A DNA stretch of 64,000 nt from Paracoccus sp. S-4012. Its GTDB lineage: Bacteria > Pseudomonadota > Alphaproteobacteria > Rhodobacterales > Rhodobacteraceae. The notes under the pieces were generated by a model. That model had not been told where the DNA came from. It saw nothing but the letters and a program-made list of their open reading frames with translations, and made no database searches. Numbering within the stretch: the stretch's first letter is position 1; every line of letters starts with the position of its first letter. The stretch spans positions 1 to 64,000 of the forward strand of contig NZ_WKKA01000002.1 in NCBI RefSeq assembly GCF_009674885.1, in the 5' to 3' direction. Shown here piece after piece: positions 24,356 to 34,423 of this stretch. The position numbers and the translations under genes are program-made.

Positions 24356-25234
24356 ATGCCCATCGTCACCGTCCTCGCCGCCCCCGCCCGCGCCGACCTC
24401 GACGCCGCGCGCCTCGACCGGCTGCGGGCGGCTCTGGGCGGGGCGGAGGCGCGGTGGCTCGCCGCCGGCATCGCGGCGGAGTTCGCGGTGGCGGGGGCGC
24501 CCGCGGATTTCGAGGCCACCCGCATGGGCCAGCAGGCCGAGGGCTTCGACCTCGCCCTCCTGCCTGACGCGGGCCGCCGCAAGCGCCTGCTGCTCGCGGA
24601 CATGGACTCCACCATGATCGAGCAGGAATGCATCGACGAGCTGGCCGATCTGGCGGGCGTCGGCCCGCGCGTGGCGGAGATCACGGCGCGGGCGATGAAC
24701 GGCGAGCTGGATTTCGAGGGCGCGCTGATCGAGCGCGTCGGCCTCCTTGCCGGGCTGCCCGGCAGCGTCGTCGCGGATGTTCTTGCGGGCCGCATCACCC
24801 TGGCGTCCGGCGGGCGCGAACTGGTCGCGACCATGCGCGCGGGCGGCGCCTGGACCGCCCTCGTCTCCGGCGGCTTTTCCAGCTTCACCGGGCCGGTGGC
24901 GGAGATGCTGGGTTTCGACGAGCACCGCGCCAACACCCTCACCGAGACCGACGGCAAGCTGCACGGCACCGTGGGGATGCCGATCCTCGGCCGCGAGGCG
25001 AAGCTGGTGGCGCTGCACGAGATCGCGGCGCGCCATGGCCTGACGCCCGCCGATGCGATCGCGGTGGGGGACGGGGCCAATGACCTGCCGATGCTGATGG
25101 CCGCCGGTCTCGGCGTGGCGCTGCACGCCAAGCCCTCGGTCGCGGCGCAGGCGCAGGTGCGGCTGCATCACGCGGACCTGACGGGGCTGCTCTACCTGCA
25201 AGGCTATCACGCCGACGAGATCGTGCGGGTCTGA
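24356..25234 (+). CDS. serB: Phosphoserine phosphatase
   Basis: 292 residues of the HAD superfamily: motif I LLADMDSTMIEQECIDELAD, motif II LVSGGFSSF, a lysine in GREAKLVAL, and motif IV VGDGANDLPMLMAAGLG. The N-terminal about 75 residues form the SerB-type regulatory extension. It dephosphorylates phosphoserine to serine, completing the pathway begun by serA and serC. It overlaps none of its neighbours; tauE-like follows 1 base after the stop. Confidence 0.96.
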   Translation: MPIVTVLAAPARADLDAARLDRLRAALGGAEARWLAAGIAAEFAVAGAPADFEATRMGQQAEGFDLALLPDAGRRKRLLLADMDSTMIEQECIDELADLAGVGPRVAEITARAMNGELDFEGALIERVGLLAGLPGSVVADVLAGRITLASGGRELVATMRAGGAWTALVSGGFSSFTGPVAEMLGFDEHRANTLTETDGKLHGTVGMPILGREAKLVALHEIAARHGLTPADAIAVGDGANDLPMLMAAGLGVALHAKPSVAAQAQVRLHHADLTGLLYLQGYHADEIVRV

Positions 25235-25235
25235 C

Positions 25236-25991
25236 ATGGACCTCGGCGCCGAGATCGTGCTGGCGCTGATCGGCGCCGCCATGGCCGCGGGCTTCGTGGA
25301 CGCGATCGCGGGAGGCGGCGGGCTCATAACCATCCCGGCGCTGATGCTGGCCGGGGTGCCGCCTGCGGGCGCGCTCGCCACCAACAAGGTGCAGGCGGTG
25401 TTCGGCGCCGCGACCGCCGCCATCGCCTATGCCCGCGCCGGGCATGTGGACCTGCGGCGGCAGGCGGGGGCGGCGGTGCTGGCCTTCGCGGCGGGGCTCA
25501 TCGGCTCGCTCGCCATCTCGGCCCTGCCGACCGGCTGGCTGCGCCCGGTGCTGCCAGTCCTGCTGATCGCCATCGCCGCCTATTTTGCGTTGAAACGCGG
25601 CCTCACCGACGCCGACCGCCGCCGCCGCCTCTCGCCCGCGGGTTTCACCGCGCTCGTGGTGCCGGTCGTCGGCCTCTACGACGGGTTGCTGGGCGCGGGG
25701 GCGGGGTCGTTCTACATGCTCGGCTTCGTCACGCTGGCGGGCTACGGCGTCTTGAAGGCGACGGCGCATACGAAGCTGCTGAACTTCGCCTCGAACCTCG
25801 GCAGCCTCGCGGGCTTCGCGCTGGCCGGGCAGCCGCTGTGGCTGATCGGGCTGGCGATGGCCGCAGGGCAGGTGCTGGGCGCGAGCCTCGGTGCGCGGCT
25901 GGCGATGCGGGGCGGCGCGCGGGTCATCAAGCCGCTGCTGGTCGTGACCTGCACGCTGATGGCCATGCGGCTGCTCTGGGACGCGTTCTAG
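25236..25991 (+). CDS. TauE/SafE (TSUP) family sulfite/anion exporter
   Basis: 251 residues with about eight transmembrane segments and the duplicated TSUP motif: FVDAIAGGGGLITIPALM in the first half and GLYDGLLGAGAGSFYMLGF in the second, each followed by a TNKVQ/HTKLLN-like stretch. Members move sulfite, sulfoacetate or other organosulfur anions. It starts immediately after serB. Its TAG overlaps the stop of the convergent asparaginase gene by two bases. Confidence 0.92.
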   Translation: MDLGAEIVLALIGAAMAAGFVDAIAGGGGLITIPALMLAGVPPAGALATNKVQAVFGAATAAIAYARAGHVDLRRQAGAAVLAFAAGLIGSLAISALPTGWLRPVLPVLLIAIAAYFALKRGLTDADRRRRLSPAGFTALVVPVVGLYDGLLGAGAGSFYMLGFVTLAGYGVLKATAHTKLLNFASNLGSLAGFALAGQPLWLIGLAMAAGQVLGASLGARLAMRGGARVIKPLLVVTCTLMAMRLLWDAF

Positions 25992-26974
25992 CGCGGGAAG
26001 CCCGGTGCGAGGCGCAAGCCGCCGGTCTCGAGCCCGCGCCAGTTGCGATGCGCGCCGGTGAGGTAGGTCCCGACCACCGGATGCTCGCGCGGCAGCGCGC
26101 CCAGATGGACCAGCAGCGCCACGATCGCCGCCTCGGAGGCGCGAGCAGCGCCGTCCTCGACCTTCACCGCGATCCCCAGGCCCCGCTCGGGCCAGATCGC
26201 CACGAACACCGCCTCGGCCCCGGTCTTGACCGCCACGCGCCCGCCGGTCGCGCGCATGATCGCGGTGCAGGACCGCCCCTCGCCCGCGACCAGTTCCGGG
26301 TGCTTCAGCATCGCCGCGACGAGGCGCGCCATCGCCTCGCCGCGCTTGCCGCCGTCGGGGCGGGCGAAGCGCGCCATGCCCTGCGCAAGCGCGCCGATGG
26401 TCCCGGCGAAGTTCGGGGCCGAACAGCCGTCCACGCCCCAACCGGCGGCGGTCTCCTCCGTCACCTCCTCGAAGGCCAGACGGACCGCGCGCTGCACCGG
26501 ATGGTCAAGCTCCACATAATCCGGCCCGCCGCCCAGCCTCTGGTTCAGCGTGAGAAATCCCGCGTGTTTGCCCGAGCAGTTGTTGTGCAGTTGGCAGGGC
26601 GCCTCGCCCGCACAGGTCATCCGCTTCGCCTCCGCCTTGTCGCCCGGCATGTGACTGCCGCAGCGCAGCGCCTTCTCGCCCAGGCCGATGCCCGCGAGCC
26701 ACCGGCCCACGCGCTCCGTATGAATCACCGCGCCGCTGTGGCTCGCGCAGGCGAGCGCCAGTTCCTCGGTCCCGAGACGCGCCGCATCCGCCGCGCCGCT
26801 CTCGATCAGCGGCAGCGCCTGGATCATCTTGCAGGACGAGCGCGGGAAGATCACCGCGCCCGGATCGCCCCAGGCAGCGACGATGCCGCGCGCATCGGCC
26901 ACCACGGCATGGCCGCGATGCACCCCTTCGCGCAGGTTTCCGCGCCAGAGTTCGATCATCTCCGCTGCGGCCAT
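25988..26974 (-). CDS. L-asparaginase, Rhizobium etli type
   Basis: 328 residues from the ATG at 26974, which follows GTCAGGAGGG; an upstream in-frame start at 27034 adds an unlikely leader. Signature residues of this separate asparaginase class (PF06089) are visible: the SxxK pair in PRSSCKMIQALP, CASHSGAVIH, QLHNNCSGKHAGFL and WGVDGCSAPNFA. It hydrolyses asparagine to aspartate and ammonia. It has no homology to E. coli AnsA/AnsB. Its 5' end is divergent from the IalB-family gene. Confidence 0.93.
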   Translation of the reverse strand: MAAAEMIELWRGNLREGVHRGHAVVADARGIVAAWGDPGAVIFPRSSCKMIQALPLIESGAADAARLGTEELALACASHSGAVIHTERVGRWLAGIGLGEKALRCGSHMPGDKAEAKRMTCAGEAPCQLHNNCSGKHAGFLTLNQRLGGGPDYVELDHPVQRAVRLAFEEVTEETAAGWGVDGCSAPNFAGTIGALAQGMARFARPDGGKRGEAMARLVAAMLKHPELVAGEGRSCTAIMRATGGRVAVKTGAEAVFVAIWPERGLGIAVKVEDGAARASEAAIVALLVHLGALPREHPVVGTYLTGAHRNWRGLETGGLRLAPGFPR

Positions 26975-27103
26975 GTTTTCCCTCCTGACAATCGCGCGAT
27001 TTTCCGCCGGCGGCATTCCCGTCGCCCCGGCCATTCGCTATCGTGACCCGCAAGTGGCCGCAAAGGCCACAGCGCATGACGTCGGACAGGAGCCTGAGCA
27101 GCC

Positions 27104-27628
27104 ATGACCACCCCTTTCCTCCGCGGCGTCGCTGCCGCCGCCCTCGCCATTGCCGCCCTCGGCGACGCTGCATCGGCGCAGCAAAGCTCGAACGTGATCG
27201 GCAACCAGGGCGACTGGACCGCCTTCCGGGCCGACAGCCCCAAGGAATGCTGGGCCGTGTCGCCGCCGACGAAGACCGTGAACACCCGCGACGGCAAGCC
27301 GGCCGAGGTGCAGCGCGGCGACATCCGCCTCTACATCGCCTACCGCCCCGGCCAGAACGGCGAGGTCAGCTTCACCGGCGGCTATCCCTTCGCCGAGGGC
27401 TCGAATGTCGGCCTCCAGGTCGGCAGCCAGACCTTCCAGCTCTTCACCGAGGGCGAGAGCGCCTGGACCGGCTCGCCCGACGATGACGCGAAGGTGATCG
27501 CGGCGCTGCGCGGCGGCTCGACCGCGGTGCTGACCGGGCGCTCCTCGCGCGGGACGGCGACGACCGACACCTTCTCGCTCGCGGGCGCGACCGCGATGAC
27601 CAACGCCGCGCGCGACGCCTGCAAGTAA
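27104..27628 (+). CDS. Invasion-associated locus B (IalB) family protein
   Basis: 174 residues with a signal peptide ([21 protein letters not shown]) and a beta-rich mature domain: [40 protein letters not shown] and [20 protein letters not shown]. IalB homologues are common periplasmic proteins in alphaproteobacteria; only in Bartonella is one tied to cell invasion, so the name should not be read as virulence. It lies between asparaginase and rlmN. Confidence 0.87.
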   Translation: MTTPFLRGVAAAALAIAALGDAASAQQSSNVIGNQGDWTAFRADSPKECWAVSPPTKTVNTRDGKPAEVQRGDIRLYIAYRPGQNGEVSFTGGYPFAEGSNVGLQVGSQTFQLFTEGESAWTGSPDDDAKVIAALRGGSTAVLTGRSSRGTATTDTFSLAGATAMTNAARDACK

Positions 27629-27692
27629 GGGCGGGACTGGCGGAACGCGGCGCGGGCACCCATATAGACCGCTCCCCTGCCCCGGATTCGCC

Positions 27693-28874
27693 ATGACCGC
27701 CACCGCGCCGATCACCCAGGACGTCCTGACCCTGCCCCGCAGCCTCCCGGCTTCGGGGCGGCTCAACATCGTGGGCCTGACCCGCGCGCAACTGCGCGAC
27801 GCGCTGATCGAGGCGGGAACGCCCGAACGGCAGGCGAAGATGCGCGTCGGCCAGGTATGGGCCTGGGTCTATCACTGGGGGGTCCGCGACTTCGCCGCGA
27901 TGACCAACCTTGCCAAGGACTACCGCGCCATGCTGGCGGAGCGGTTCGAGATCGCGCTACCCGAGGTCGTGACGCGGCAGGTGAGCGAGGACGGAACGCG
28001 AAAATACCTGCTGCGGATCGCGGGCGGGCATGAGGTCGAGACGGTCTACATCCCCGAGGAAGGGCGCGGGACGCTCTGCGTCTCCTCGCAAGTCGGCTGC
28101 ACGCTGACCTGCACTTTCTGCCACACCGGCACGCAGAAGCTGGTCCGCAACCTGACCGCGGGCGAGATCGTGGGCCAGCTGATGGTGGCCCGCGACGACC
28201 TGGGCGAATGGCCCGAGCCGGGCGCGCCGAAGGACGAGACGCGGCTGGTCAGCAACCTCGTGCTCATGGGCATGGGCGAGCCGCTCTACAATTTCGAGGC
28301 GGTCCGCGACGCGATGCAGGTGGTGATGGACGGCGAGGGGCTGACCCTCTCGCGCCGCCGCATCACGCTCTCGACCTCGGGGGTGGTGCCGGAGATCGCG
28401 CGCACGGCCGAGGAGATCGGCTGCCAGCTGGCGGTGTCGTTCCACGCGACGACGGATGCGGTGCGCGACAAGCTGGTCCCGATCAACCGAAAGTGGAACC
28501 TCGAGGCGCTGCTGGGCGCGCTGCGCGACTATCCACGGCTCTCGAACTCCGAGCGGATTACCTTCGAATATGTGATGCTCGACGGCGTGAACGACAGCGA
28601 CGAGGACGCCCGGCGGCTGGTCAAGCTGATCCGCGGCATCCCGGCCAAGATCAACCTGATCCCCTTCAACGAATGGCCGGGCGCGCCCTACAAGCGGTCG
28701 AGCTGGGAGCGGATCGAGGCCTTCGCCGACATCGTCTACAAGGCCGGCTACGCCTCCCCGATCCGCACCCCGCGCGGCGAGGACATCATGGCGGCCTGCG
28801 GCCAGCTCAAGAGCGCGACGGAGCGCGGGCGGAAGTCCCGCGCCGAGATCGCGGCCGAGGCGGCGACGGCGTAG
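27693..28874 (+). CDS. rlmN: 23S rRNA (adenine2503-C2)-methyltransferase
   Basis: 393 residues. Radical-SAM cluster motif CTLTCTFC (CxxxCxxC), SAM-binding [28 protein letters not shown] and the catalytic C-terminal cysteine in MAACGQLKS. RlmN methylates A2503 of 23S rRNA and A37 of some tRNAs. The closely related antibiotic-resistance methyltransferase Cfr is excluded by the context and the typical RlmN N-terminal domain. Two family-A hairpins follow the stop. Confidence 0.97.
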   Translation: MTATAPITQDVLTLPRSLPASGRLNIVGLTRAQLRDALIEAGTPERQAKMRVGQVWAWVYHWGVRDFAAMTNLAKDYRAMLAERFEIALPEVVTRQVSEDGTRKYLLRIAGGHEVETVYIPEEGRGTLCVSSQVGCTLTCTFCHTGTQKLVRNLTAGEIVGQLMVARDDLGEWPEPGAPKDETRLVSNLVLMGMGEPLYNFEAVRDAMQVVMDGEGLTLSRRRITLSTSGVVPEIARTAEEIGCQLAVSFHATTDAVRDKLVPINRKWNLEALLGALRDYPRLSNSERITFEYVMLDGVNDSDEDARRLVKLIRGIPAKINLIPFNEWPGAPYKRSSWERIEAFADIVYKAGYASPIRTPRGEDIMAACGQLKSATERGRKSRAEIAAEAATA

Positions 28875-28937
28875 GGTGCGTGGTTCCCACGCACCATGTC
28901 GCGTGAGCCACGGACAGGTGCGTGCAGAGCACGCACC
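28875..28937. repeat. Two palindromic hairpins, family A (copies 2 and 3)
   Basis: GGTGCGTGG-TTC-CCACGCACC at 28875-28895 begins at the base after the rlmN stop; GGTGCGTGC-AGA-GCACGCACC lies at 28917-28937. Both share the stem of the hairpin after ccr (8928-8948). They lie between the converging rlmN and GST genes and could end transcription from both sides. Confidence 0.8.
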
Positions 28938-28948
28938 CTACGCCTCGA

Positions 28949-29560
28949 TCACGCTCCAACCTTCCACGCCTCATCCCTCGCCATCGCGGCCCTGAGCCCC
29001 GGCCGCTCCTTGCACCGCGCCACCCAGTCCCGGATCGCGGCGTCGTCGGGCGTCACGTCCGGGAACCACACGAACGGACTCGCCATCAGCAGGTCCGCCG
29101 CCGAGTAATCCTTCCCCAGCAGCCACGGCCCTTCCGCAAGTGCCGCGCGCAGCGAGGCCGTCACCTCGTCCATCCCGCGCAGCCCGGCAGTGATCGCCGG
29201 ATGGCTGATCCCGGCCCAATCGAGGATCATCACCGGCTCGACCACGCCCTGATAATAGAACAGCCAGCTCAGGAACCGCCCGCGCTGCGGATCGCCCGGC
29301 GGCCGGCCGAGGCCCGCCTCCGGGAAGCGGTCCGTCAGGTAGGTGATGATCGCGCCGCGCTCGCGGACATGATCCTCGCCGTCCACCAGGTAGGGCACCT
29401 TTTTCTCGGGATGCGGGTTCCGCGGGTCCGGCGCGCCGGAGCCGTCCTGCCGCGGAATGGTCACGACCTCGATCTTGAGCCGGTCGGCGATCCCCATCTC
29501 CTCGACGAGGGCGAGGATCGTGGTCGAGCGGGATTGCGGCGCGTGGTAGAGGGTCAGCAT
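28949..29560 (-). CDS. Glutathione S-transferase family protein
   Basis: 203 residues: N-terminal thioredoxin-like domain (MLTLYHAPQSRSTTILALVE, EKKVPYLVDGEDHVRERGAI) and helical C-domain (GPWLLGKDYSAADLLMASPF). The Ser in SRSTT is the probable glutathione-activating residue. It stands alone between rlmN and smpB. This is the second of three GST-fold genes in the window and is not closely similar to the other two. Confidence 0.9.
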   Translation of the reverse strand: MLTLYHAPQSRSTTILALVEEMGIADRLKIEVVTIPRQDGSGAPDPRNPHPEKKVPYLVDGEDHVRERGAIITYLTDRFPEAGLGRPPGDPQRGRFLSWLFYYQGVVEPVMILDWAGISHPAITAGLRGMDEVTASLRAALAEGPWLLGKDYSAADLLMASPFVWFPDVTPDDAAIRDWVARCKERPGLRAAMARDEAWKVGA

Positions 29561-29673
29561 GGCTGCCTCATTGGCTGGTCCCGGAGGCGCTCAGGCGCTC
29601 CACGGCGGAAGCGTGCAACAAGCCACGTCCTGCGGCTAGCCAGCCGTCGGATTAGCGCGCAAGATGCCGCCGA

Positions 29674-30147
29674 TCAGCCGTTCTGCTTCATCAGCCGCTG
29701 CTTCTGCCGGTTCCAGTCGCGCTTGGCCTCGGTCTCGCGCTTGTCGGCGAGCTTCTTGCCCTTGGCGATGCCGATCCTGACCTTCACCCGGCCGCGCTCG
29801 TTGAAATACATGGCCAGCGGGATCAGCGTCATGCCCTCGCGCCCGACCGCCTGGTGCAGCCGCGCCAGTTCACGGCGCGAGACCAGCAGCTTGCGCCGCC
29901 GCCGCTCCTCGTGGCCGAAGACGCCGGCCTGCATGTAGGTGGCGATGTAGCTGTTAATGAGCCACAGCTCGCCCCCCTCGACCGAGGCGTAGCTTTCGGT
30001 GATCGCGCTCTGCCCGGTGCGGAGGCTCTTCACCTCCGAGCCGGCCAGCACGATCCCGCATTCGATCGTGTCCTCGATCGCATAGTCGTAGCGGGCGCGC
30101 CGGTTCTCGGCGATCAGCTTGCTGTTGGGGTCGGATTTTTCGGCCAT
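29674..30147 (-). CDS. smpB: SsrA-binding protein SmpB
   Basis: 157 residues, full length, from the ATG at 30147. SmpB motifs: [47 protein letters not shown] and a basic C-terminal tail ([20 protein letters not shown]). It binds tmRNA and delivers it to stalled ribosomes for trans-translation. The tmRNA gene itself is not in this window. Confidence 0.97.
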   Translation of the reverse strand: MAEKSDPNSKLIAENRRARYDYAIEDTIECGIVLAGSEVKSLRTGQSAITESYASVEGGELWLINSYIATYMQAGVFGHEERRRRKLLVSRRELARLHQAVGREGMTLIPLAMYFNERGRVKVRIGIAKGKKLADKRETEAKRDWNRQKQRLMKQNG

Positions 30148-30191
30148 GACGGCAAGCGATACGGGCGCGGGCCGGGGCTGTAAAGCCGCCC

Positions 30192-30956
30192 TCACCCGGC
30201 CTCGGCCTCCATCATCAGCCGCCCGTCCCCCGCCGCAATCCAGAGGCGGCTGCCCCGCCGCACAAGGGTCGCCGCCTCGCCGCAGATCAGCGCCGAGCGA
30301 CCGCGGAAGGCGAAGCGGCGGAGCGGCTGCGGCGCGGCGAGCATCAGCCGTTGCGCCAGCAGGGGGCCGTGGACGACGAGGCCGCCGTAGCCCTCGACCG
30401 CCCGAGCATAAGGGGCGTCGTAGTGGATGCGATGACCGTTGAGCGTGAGGGCCGAGTAGCGGAAGAGTAGCACCTCGTCGAAAGTCAGCGACGCCGTCTC
30501 CGCCCCTGTCGGATCGGGCGCAGGCGCAGGCTGCGGGGCGGTGCCGCCTTCGGCGCGATACACCAGATCCTGCCACTCGGTGACGCAGAGCCGCCCGTCC
30601 TGCGAAATCTCGTGGCGCAGCGTCACGAAACCCAGCGGCCCGCTGCGCCCCTCCTTCCGCTCGACTGATTCCCGCACGGACCGCTTCACCGCCTCCCGCC
30701 CGGCATGAAGCGGCGCGGCGAACTCCAGCCGTCCGCCCGCCCACATTCGCCGCGGCAGGCCGAGGTCCGGGATCAGCCCGTCGCCCACCGCCGCATGCCC
30801 GTCGCGGCCGAGTGCGGCAGCGGGGCGGGCGTCCCAGAAATACACCTGATGCGCGAAGGGCGGCAGCGGCTCGCCCTCGCGCCAGTCGAGGTCCAGCACG
30901 GCGGCCAGCGCCGTCATGCGCGCCGGGTCCATCATGTCGGTGCGGGTGAACTCCAT
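30192..30956 (-). CDS. MaoC/FAS1-type dehydratase (mesaconyl-C4-CoA hydratase-like)
   Basis: 254 residues from the ATG at 30956. Two hot-dog halves: an N-terminal FAS1-like part ([36 protein letters not shown]) and a C-terminal MaoC part with the hydratase motif [20 protein letters not shown] and [14 protein letters not shown]. This is the layout of HTD2-like and mesaconyl-C4-CoA hydratase enzymes acting on CoA thioesters. The natural substrate is not clear. It diverges from a TPP-enzyme gene 62 bases away. Confidence 0.83.
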   Translation of the reverse strand: MEFTRTDMMDPARMTALAAVLDLDWREGEPLPPFAHQVYFWDARPAAALGRDGHAAVGDGLIPDLGLPRRMWAGGRLEFAAPLHAGREAVKRSVRESVERKEGRSGPLGFVTLRHEISQDGRLCVTEWQDLVYRAEGGTAPQPAPAPDPTGAETASLTFDEVLLFRYSALTLNGHRIHYDAPYARAVEGYGGLVVHGPLLAQRLMLAAPQPLRRFAFRGRSALICGEAATLVRRGSRLWIAAGDGRLMMEAEAG

Positions 30957-31018
30957 GGCCGCGAGGTTGCAGGCGCACGGCGGCGGGGGCAAGCTCGCCG
31001 GGCAAACGGGAGGCGGTC

Positions 31019-32686
31019 ATGCGGCACGGCGGGCAGATTCTGGTGGATGCGCTGAAGGCGAACGGCGTCGAGCGCGTGTTCTCGGTGCCGGGCGAGAGCT
31101 TCCTCGCCGCCCTCGACGGGCTCCTCGACTCGGGCATCCAGAACGTCGTCTGCCGGCAGGAGGGCGGGGCCGCGATGATGGCCGAGGCGGCGGGCAAGCT
31201 GACCGGTCGGCCCGGCATCTGCCTCGTGACCCGCGGGCCGGGGGCGACGAACGCCTCGGCCGGGGTGCATGTGGCGAGGCAGGACAGCACGCCGATGATC
31301 CTCTTCGTCGGCCAGATCGCGCGCGGCGACCGCGACCGCGGGGCGTTCCAGGAGGTGGACTACCGCCAGATGTTCGGCGGCCTCGCCAAATGGGCGGCCG
31401 AGATCGACGACACCGCCCGCATCCCCGAATATGTCAGCCGCGCCTTCCACCTCGCCATGTCCGGCCGCCCCGGCCCGGTGGTGCTGGCGCTGCCCGAGGA
31501 CATGCTGTCCGAGACCTGCGACGTGCCCGACCTGCCGCCGCCGGCGCCCCGCATCCGGGGCGTCGCGCCGGCGGCGGTCGAGGCCGTGACCGAGGCGATC
31601 GCCTCCGCGCAGCGGCCGCTGATCGTGCCCGGCGGCAGCCTCTGGGCGCAGGAGGACGGCGAGGCGCTGCGCCGCTTCGCCGAAGGCTGGGAACTGCCGG
31701 TGACGGCCCCCTTCCGCCGCCAGAGCCACATGGACAACGAATCACCCTCCTACGCGGGCGATCTCGGCGTCGGCATGAGCCCGAAGCTCGGCGAGGCCCT
31801 GCGCGCGGCCGATCTGGTCGTCTCCCTCGGCTCGCGGCTCGGCGACACGCTGACGCATGGCTACACGCTGATCGACCCGGCGAAACCCCGCCCGCGCATC
31901 GTCCATGTCCATCCCGATCCGGACGAGCTCGGCCATGTCTGGGTGCCGCAGCCCGGCATCGTCGCCGATCCGCGCGACATGGTCGCCGCGCTCGCCGAGG
32001 CCCCGCCGCCCGCCACGCGCCCCTGGGCGGCGCAGACCCGCGCTCTCAGGGCCGATTACGAGGCCTGGCGCATGCCGACGGAGACCCCCGGCATGGTGAA
32101 GCTGGAGCGCGCCGTGTGCTGGCTGCGCGACCATCTGGCCCCTGACGCGATCATCACCAACGGCGCCGGCAACTTCGCCGCCTTCGTCCACCGGTACCAC
32201 AGTTTCCGCCGCTGCGGCACGCAGCTCGCGCCCACCTCCGGCTCGATGGGCTACGGGTTGCCGGCGGCGGTCTCGGCCAAGATCGCGCGACCATCGCAGA
32301 CGGTCGTCTGCTTCGCGGGCGACGGCGACCTGCAGATGACGCTGAACGAGCTCTCGACCGCGCAGCAATACGGTGTCGCGGTGATCGTGATCGTGGCGAA
32401 CAACGGCCGTTACGGCACGATCCGCATGCATCAGGAGAAGCACTATCCGGGCCGCGTCTCTGGCACCGACCTCGCCAACCCGGATTTCGCCGCGCTCGCC
32501 CGCGCCTATGGCGGCTTCGGCGCGGTGGTCGAGAACGGCGACGACTTCCCCGAGGCTTTCCGTCAGGCCGAGGCGGCGGGGACGCTCGCCATCATCGAGC
32601 TGAAGCTGGACCCCGAGGCGCTGACCACGAACCTGACCCTAACCGAAACCCGCGCCGCCGGCCTGAAGGCCTCCGCTTCGCCTTGA
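31019..32686 (+). CDS. Thiamine pyrophosphate enzyme, acetolactate synthase large-subunit-like
   Basis: 555 residues with the three domains of the IlvB family: N-terminal PYR domain ([20 protein letters not shown], catalytic Glu in [12 protein letters not shown]), central domain ([14 protein letters not shown]) and C-terminal PP domain with the TPP motif [12 protein letters not shown] followed by [13 protein letters not shown]. Stand-alone homologues without a small subunit occur in catabolic contexts. No ilvN is adjacent. Acetolactate synthase or another 2-oxoacid lyase are possible. The start follows GGGAGGCGGTC. Confidence 0.85.
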   Translation: MRHGGQILVDALKANGVERVFSVPGESFLAALDGLLDSGIQNVVCRQEGGAAMMAEAAGKLTGRPGICLVTRGPGATNASAGVHVARQDSTPMILFVGQIARGDRDRGAFQEVDYRQMFGGLAKWAAEIDDTARIPEYVSRAFHLAMSGRPGPVVLALPEDMLSETCDVPDLPPPAPRIRGVAPAAVEAVTEAIASAQRPLIVPGGSLWAQEDGEALRRFAEGWELPVTAPFRRQSHMDNESPSYAGDLGVGMSPKLGEALRAADLVVSLGSRLGDTLTHGYTLIDPAKPRPRIVHVHPDPDELGHVWVPQPGIVADPRDMVAALAEAPPPATRPWAAQTRALRADYEAWRMPTETPGMVKLERAVCWLRDHLAPDAIITNGAGNFAAFVHRYHSFRRCGTQLAPTSGSMGYGLPAAVSAKIARPSQTVVCFAGDGDLQMTLNELSTAQQYGVAVIVIVANNGRYGTIRMHQEKHYPGRVSGTDLANPDFAALARAYGGFGAVVENGDDFPEAFRQAEAAGTLAIIELKLDPEALTTNLTLTETRAAGLKASASP

Positions 32687-32688
32687 TC

Positions 32689-32730
32689 CAAATATCCTCC
32701 GGGGGTCCGGGGGTGGAAAACCCCCGGCTT
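32689..32730. repeat. Intergenic palindromic repeat, family B (copy 2)
   Basis: Reading the minus strand, a CCGGGGG-TTTTCCA-CCCCCGG stem is followed by ACCCCCGGAGGATATTTGG, the same arrangement as 10604-10652. It fills the gap between the TPP-enzyme gene and hisF. Confidence 0.65.
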
Positions 32731-32748
32731 GCGCGCTAATCCGCAAAC

Positions 32749-33510
32749 ATGCTCAAGACCCGCATCATCCCCTGCCTCGACGTGGCCGACGGCCGCGTCG
32801 TCAAGGGCGTCAACTTCGTCGATCTCGTGGACGCGGGCGACCCGGTCGAGGCCGCGCGCGCCTATGACGCCGCGGGCGCCGACGAGATCTGCTTTCTCGA
32901 CATCCACGCCACGCATGAGAACCGCGGCACGATGTATGACCTCGTGACCCGCACGGCCGAGCATTGCTTCGTGCCACTGACGGTGGGCGGGGGCGTCCGG
33001 ACGCCCGAGGACGTGCGGGCGCTGCTGCTCGCCGGGGCCGACAAGGTCAGCTTCAACTCGGCCGCAGTGGCGAACCCGGACGTGGTCGCCGAGGCCGCGG
33101 ACCGCTTCGGCAGCCAGTGCATCGTGGTCGCGGTGGACGCCAAGACCGTGGCGCCGGGCAAGTGGGAAATCTTCACCCATGGCGGCCGCCGCGCGACCGG
33201 GGTGGACGCGCTGACCTTCGCGCGGACGGTGGCGGCGCGGGGGGCGGGGGAGATCCTGCTTACCTCGATGGACCGCGACGGCACGCGCGAGGGGTTCAAC
33301 ATCCCGCTGACCCGCGCCATCGCGGATGCGGTGGACATCCCGGTGATCGCCTCGGGCGGGGTCGGGAACCTCGATCATCTGGTCGAGGGCGTGATCGAGG
33401 GCCACGCCTCGGCCGTCCTCGCCGCCTCGATCTTCCACTTCGGCCTCTACACCATTGCCGAGGCCAAGGCGCATATGGCCGCCGCCGGCATCCCGGTGCG
33501 GCGGACGTGA
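32749..33510 (+). CDS. hisF: Imidazole glycerol phosphate synthase subunit HisF
   Basis: 253 residues. TIM barrel with both half-barrel phosphate sites: [68 protein letters not shown] and [13 protein letters not shown]. The catalytic Asp residues are in CLDVAD and VAVDAK. It forms IGP and AICAR together with HisH, which is not in the window. hisE overlaps its stop. Confidence 0.97.
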   Translation: MLKTRIIPCLDVADGRVVKGVNFVDLVDAGDPVEAARAYDAAGADEICFLDIHATHENRGTMYDLVTRTAEHCFVPLTVGGGVRTPEDVRALLLAGADKVSFNSAAVANPDVVAEAADRFGSQCIVVAVDAKTVAPGKWEIFTHGGRRATGVDALTFARTVAARGAGEILLTSMDRDGTREGFNIPLTRAIADAVDIPVIASGGVGNLDHLVEGVIEGHASAVLAASIFHFGLYTIAEAKAHMAAAGIPVRRT

Positions 33511-33821
33511 GTGGGCATACGCTCGACCGGCTGGCGGCGACCATCGCCTCGCGGAGGGGCGCCGACCCGGCGTCGTCCTGGACCGCGCAGCTGCTGGCGA
33601 AAGGGCCGGAGAAATGCGCCGAGAAGTTCGGCGAGGAGGCGATCGAAGCCGTCATCGAAGCGGTGAAGGGCGACCGCGCCCGGCTGACAGCCGAGGCAGC
33701 GGACGTCCTCTATCACCTGCTCGTGATGCTGGCGGCGCGGGATGTCGCCTTCCCGGCGGTGCTGGACGAACTCGACCGCCGCGAGGGGCGGTCCGGGCTT
33801 GACGAGAAGGCCGGGCGCTGA
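33507..33821 (+). CDS. hisE: Phosphoribosyl-ATP pyrophosphatase
   Basis: 104 residues from a GTG that overlaps the hisF stop (GTGA). The all-alpha NTP-pyrophosphatase motif is complete: [20 protein letters not shown] and [15 protein letters not shown], giving the E-E-x-x-E and E/D metal sites. It hydrolyses PR-ATP to PR-AMP, step 2 of histidine synthesis. Other his genes are not nearby. Confidence 0.94.
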   Translation: MSGHTLDRLAATIASRRGADPASSWTAQLLAKGPEKCAEKFGEEAIEAVIEAVKGDRARLTAEAADVLYHLLVMLAARDVAFPAVLDELDRREGRSGLDEKAGR

Positions 33822-33844
33822 GCGGCGCTTTCGCGGCCGCGACA

Positions 33845-33862
33845 ACGGGTCTATATACCCGT
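33845..33862. promoter_or_regulatory. 18-bp palindrome upstream of accB
   Basis: ACGGGT-CTATAT-ACCCGT, with 16 of 18 positions symmetric, 45 bases before the accB start. Its AT-rich centre in very GC-rich DNA suggests an operator or a -10 region. No regulator for it can be named. Confidence 0.45.
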
Positions 33863-33906
33863 GAAGCGCCGCGCGGCAGAACGCGGCTTTCCATGACGAG
33901 GACGGC

Positions 33907-34413
33907 ATGACCGACGACCCGCAGACCGATTCCACCGGCCGGCACGGAGGCGATGTCGCCTTCATCTCGGCGCTTGCCGAACTTCTCAATCGCAACGAGC
34001 TGGCCGAGCTGGAGGTCAAGCGCGAATATGGCGAGAACGACCGCCTGACGGTCAAGGTCGTGAAGCAGGCCCGTCCCGTCGCCGTCCCACAGATGATCCA
34101 CGCGCCGCAGCCCGCCGCCGCGCCGCAGGCCGCCGCCCCTCAGGCGCCCGAGCCGCGCAGCGACGATCCGGCGAGCCTCCCCGGCGCCATCACCTCGCCC
34201 ATGGTCGGCACCGCCTATCTCTCGGCCGAGCCGGGCGCGGCGGCCTTCGTCACCCTCGGCCAGCAGGTCGCCGAGGGCGACACGCTGCTGATCGTCGAGG
34301 CGATGAAGACCATGAACCACATCCCCGCCCCGCGCGCCGGAATCGTGCGGCGCATCCTCGTCGATGACGGCAGCCCGGTGGAGTTCGGAACGCCCCTGAT
34401 GGTCCTCGAGTGA
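33907..34413 (+). CDS. accB: Acetyl-CoA carboxylase biotin carboxyl carrier protein
   Basis: 168 residues: N-terminal dimerisation/helix region ([20 protein letters not shown]), a Pro/Ala-rich linker and a C-terminal biotinyl domain with [14 protein letters not shown] and the biotin site VEAMKTMN (biotinylated Lys). It carries the carboxyl group from AccC to the carboxyltransferase, the first step of fatty acid synthesis. It lies 10 bases before accC, the usual bacterial pair. Confidence 0.96.
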   Translation: MTDDPQTDSTGRHGGDVAFISALAELLNRNELAELEVKREYGENDRLTVKVVKQARPVAVPQMIHAPQPAAAPQAAAPQAPEPRSDDPASLPGAITSPMVGTAYLSAEPGAAAFVTLGQQVAEGDTLLIVEAMKTMNHIPAPRAGIVRRILVDDGSPVEFGTPLMVLE

Positions 34414-34423
34414 GGCAGGGTCC

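Noticed and set aside
27104-27628. IalB-family protein as a virulence factor
   Set aside because: The family is common in free-living alphaproteobacteria; nothing else in the window suggests host association.
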